Below are positions 14,006-14,196 of a DNA stretch of 14,196 nt, piece by piece (positions within the stretch are counted from its first letter, which is position 1; every line of letters begins with the position of its first letter). The notes beneath the pieces were generated by a model that was given only the letters and a program-made list of their open reading frames with translations, was not told the origin of the DNA and did no database searches. The stretch spans positions 1 to 14,196 of the forward strand of contig JAADFY010000009.1 in the NCBI GenBank assembly GCA_013152625.1. The letters run 5' to 3'. The DNA comes from Alphaproteobacteria bacterium (GTDB lineage: Bacteria > Pseudomonadota > Alphaproteobacteria > Rhizobiales > Devosiaceae). The position numbers and the translations under genes were made by a program.

Positions 14006-14196
14006 GACAAAAAGACGACCCCCATCCCTGACCCCTCCCCGCCAAGGAGCGAGGAAAGAGGAGGGGGACAAGAGGGAAGGAGGAAGTGTGAACCTCCAAA
14101 GGCAAAAGCACTCGGAGTTGGCCATTTATACATGCCAGGCACGGCGAGGTGCGAGCCTTTATGCGAGTAGCCGCCATTAAAGAACTTACGAGGACG
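14006..14196. other. Gene-free end with a pyrimidine tract followed by a purine tract
   Basis: No gene is supported here. A C/T-rich block (about 14019-14040) is followed by a long, almost pure A/G block (about 14046-14088). CCCCTCC (14032-14038) and GGAGGGG (14060-14066) can form a 7-bp stem, but no T-run makes it a terminator. The last bases (ACGAGGACG) look like a ribosome site for a gene starting just outside the window. Confidence 0.4.

Overview
This window is a core chromosomal segment of an alphaproteobacterium, most likely a member of the Hyphomicrobiales (Rhizobiales). The assignment rests on gene content and order: on the minus strand, reading from right to left, chvI, chvG, hprK, a mannose-family PTS EIIA, HPr, ahcY, a DivL-type kinase, tsaE, a MurU-like nucleotidyltransferase and the start of addB. 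A palindromic interspersed repeat of a kind common in that order supports it. Species cannot be read from the sequence.

Layout. Positions 1-4088 (minus) hold an operon of divL, tsaE, murU and addB, with two 4-base ATGA overlaps downstream of tsaE. A bidirectional hairpin terminator at 4203-4234 separates it from ahcY (4275-5678). Upstream of ahcY lies the signalling cluster chvI-chvG-hprK-EIIA-HPr (5810-9779), a two-component system followed by a regulatory phosphotransferase cascade without a sugar permease. A SleB-like cell wall hydrolase (10012-10683, minus) is divergent from two tandem, paralogous small outer-membrane beta-barrel genes (11120-11662 and 11913-12443, plus). Each barrel gene has its own, nearly identical, terminator. 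A structured palindromic repeat (12619-12723) then ends directly against the start codon of a 12-helix MFS transporter (12725-14005). The last 190 bases have no gene that I can support.

How the genes work together. ChvG/ChvI is an envelope- and acid-responsive two-component system. HprK, EIIA and HPr form a PTS-type regulatory relay, and this HPr keeps both the catalytic His and the HprK-target Ser. AhcY clears S-adenosylhomocysteine. DivL is a pseudo-histidine kinase of the CckA-CtrA cell-cycle pathway, in which the phospho-acceptor His is replaced by Tyr; that Tyr is visible here. The hydrolase, MurU and the outer-membrane proteins all bear on the envelope.

Main points of interest. The divL reading frame is broken by an apparent one-base deletion exactly in its transmembrane helix. 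The AmgK-type sugar kinase that normally sits between or is fused to TsaE and MurU is missing, and the TsaE tail may be its remnant. The 5' end of hprK carries a 15-bp tandem repeat that creates alternative start codons. chvG and HPr have no ATG start available. There are also unexplained inverted repeats upstream of ahcY, chvI and the second outer-membrane gene. I see no phage, CRISPR, IS element or defence system; most of the window is ordinary conserved chromosome.
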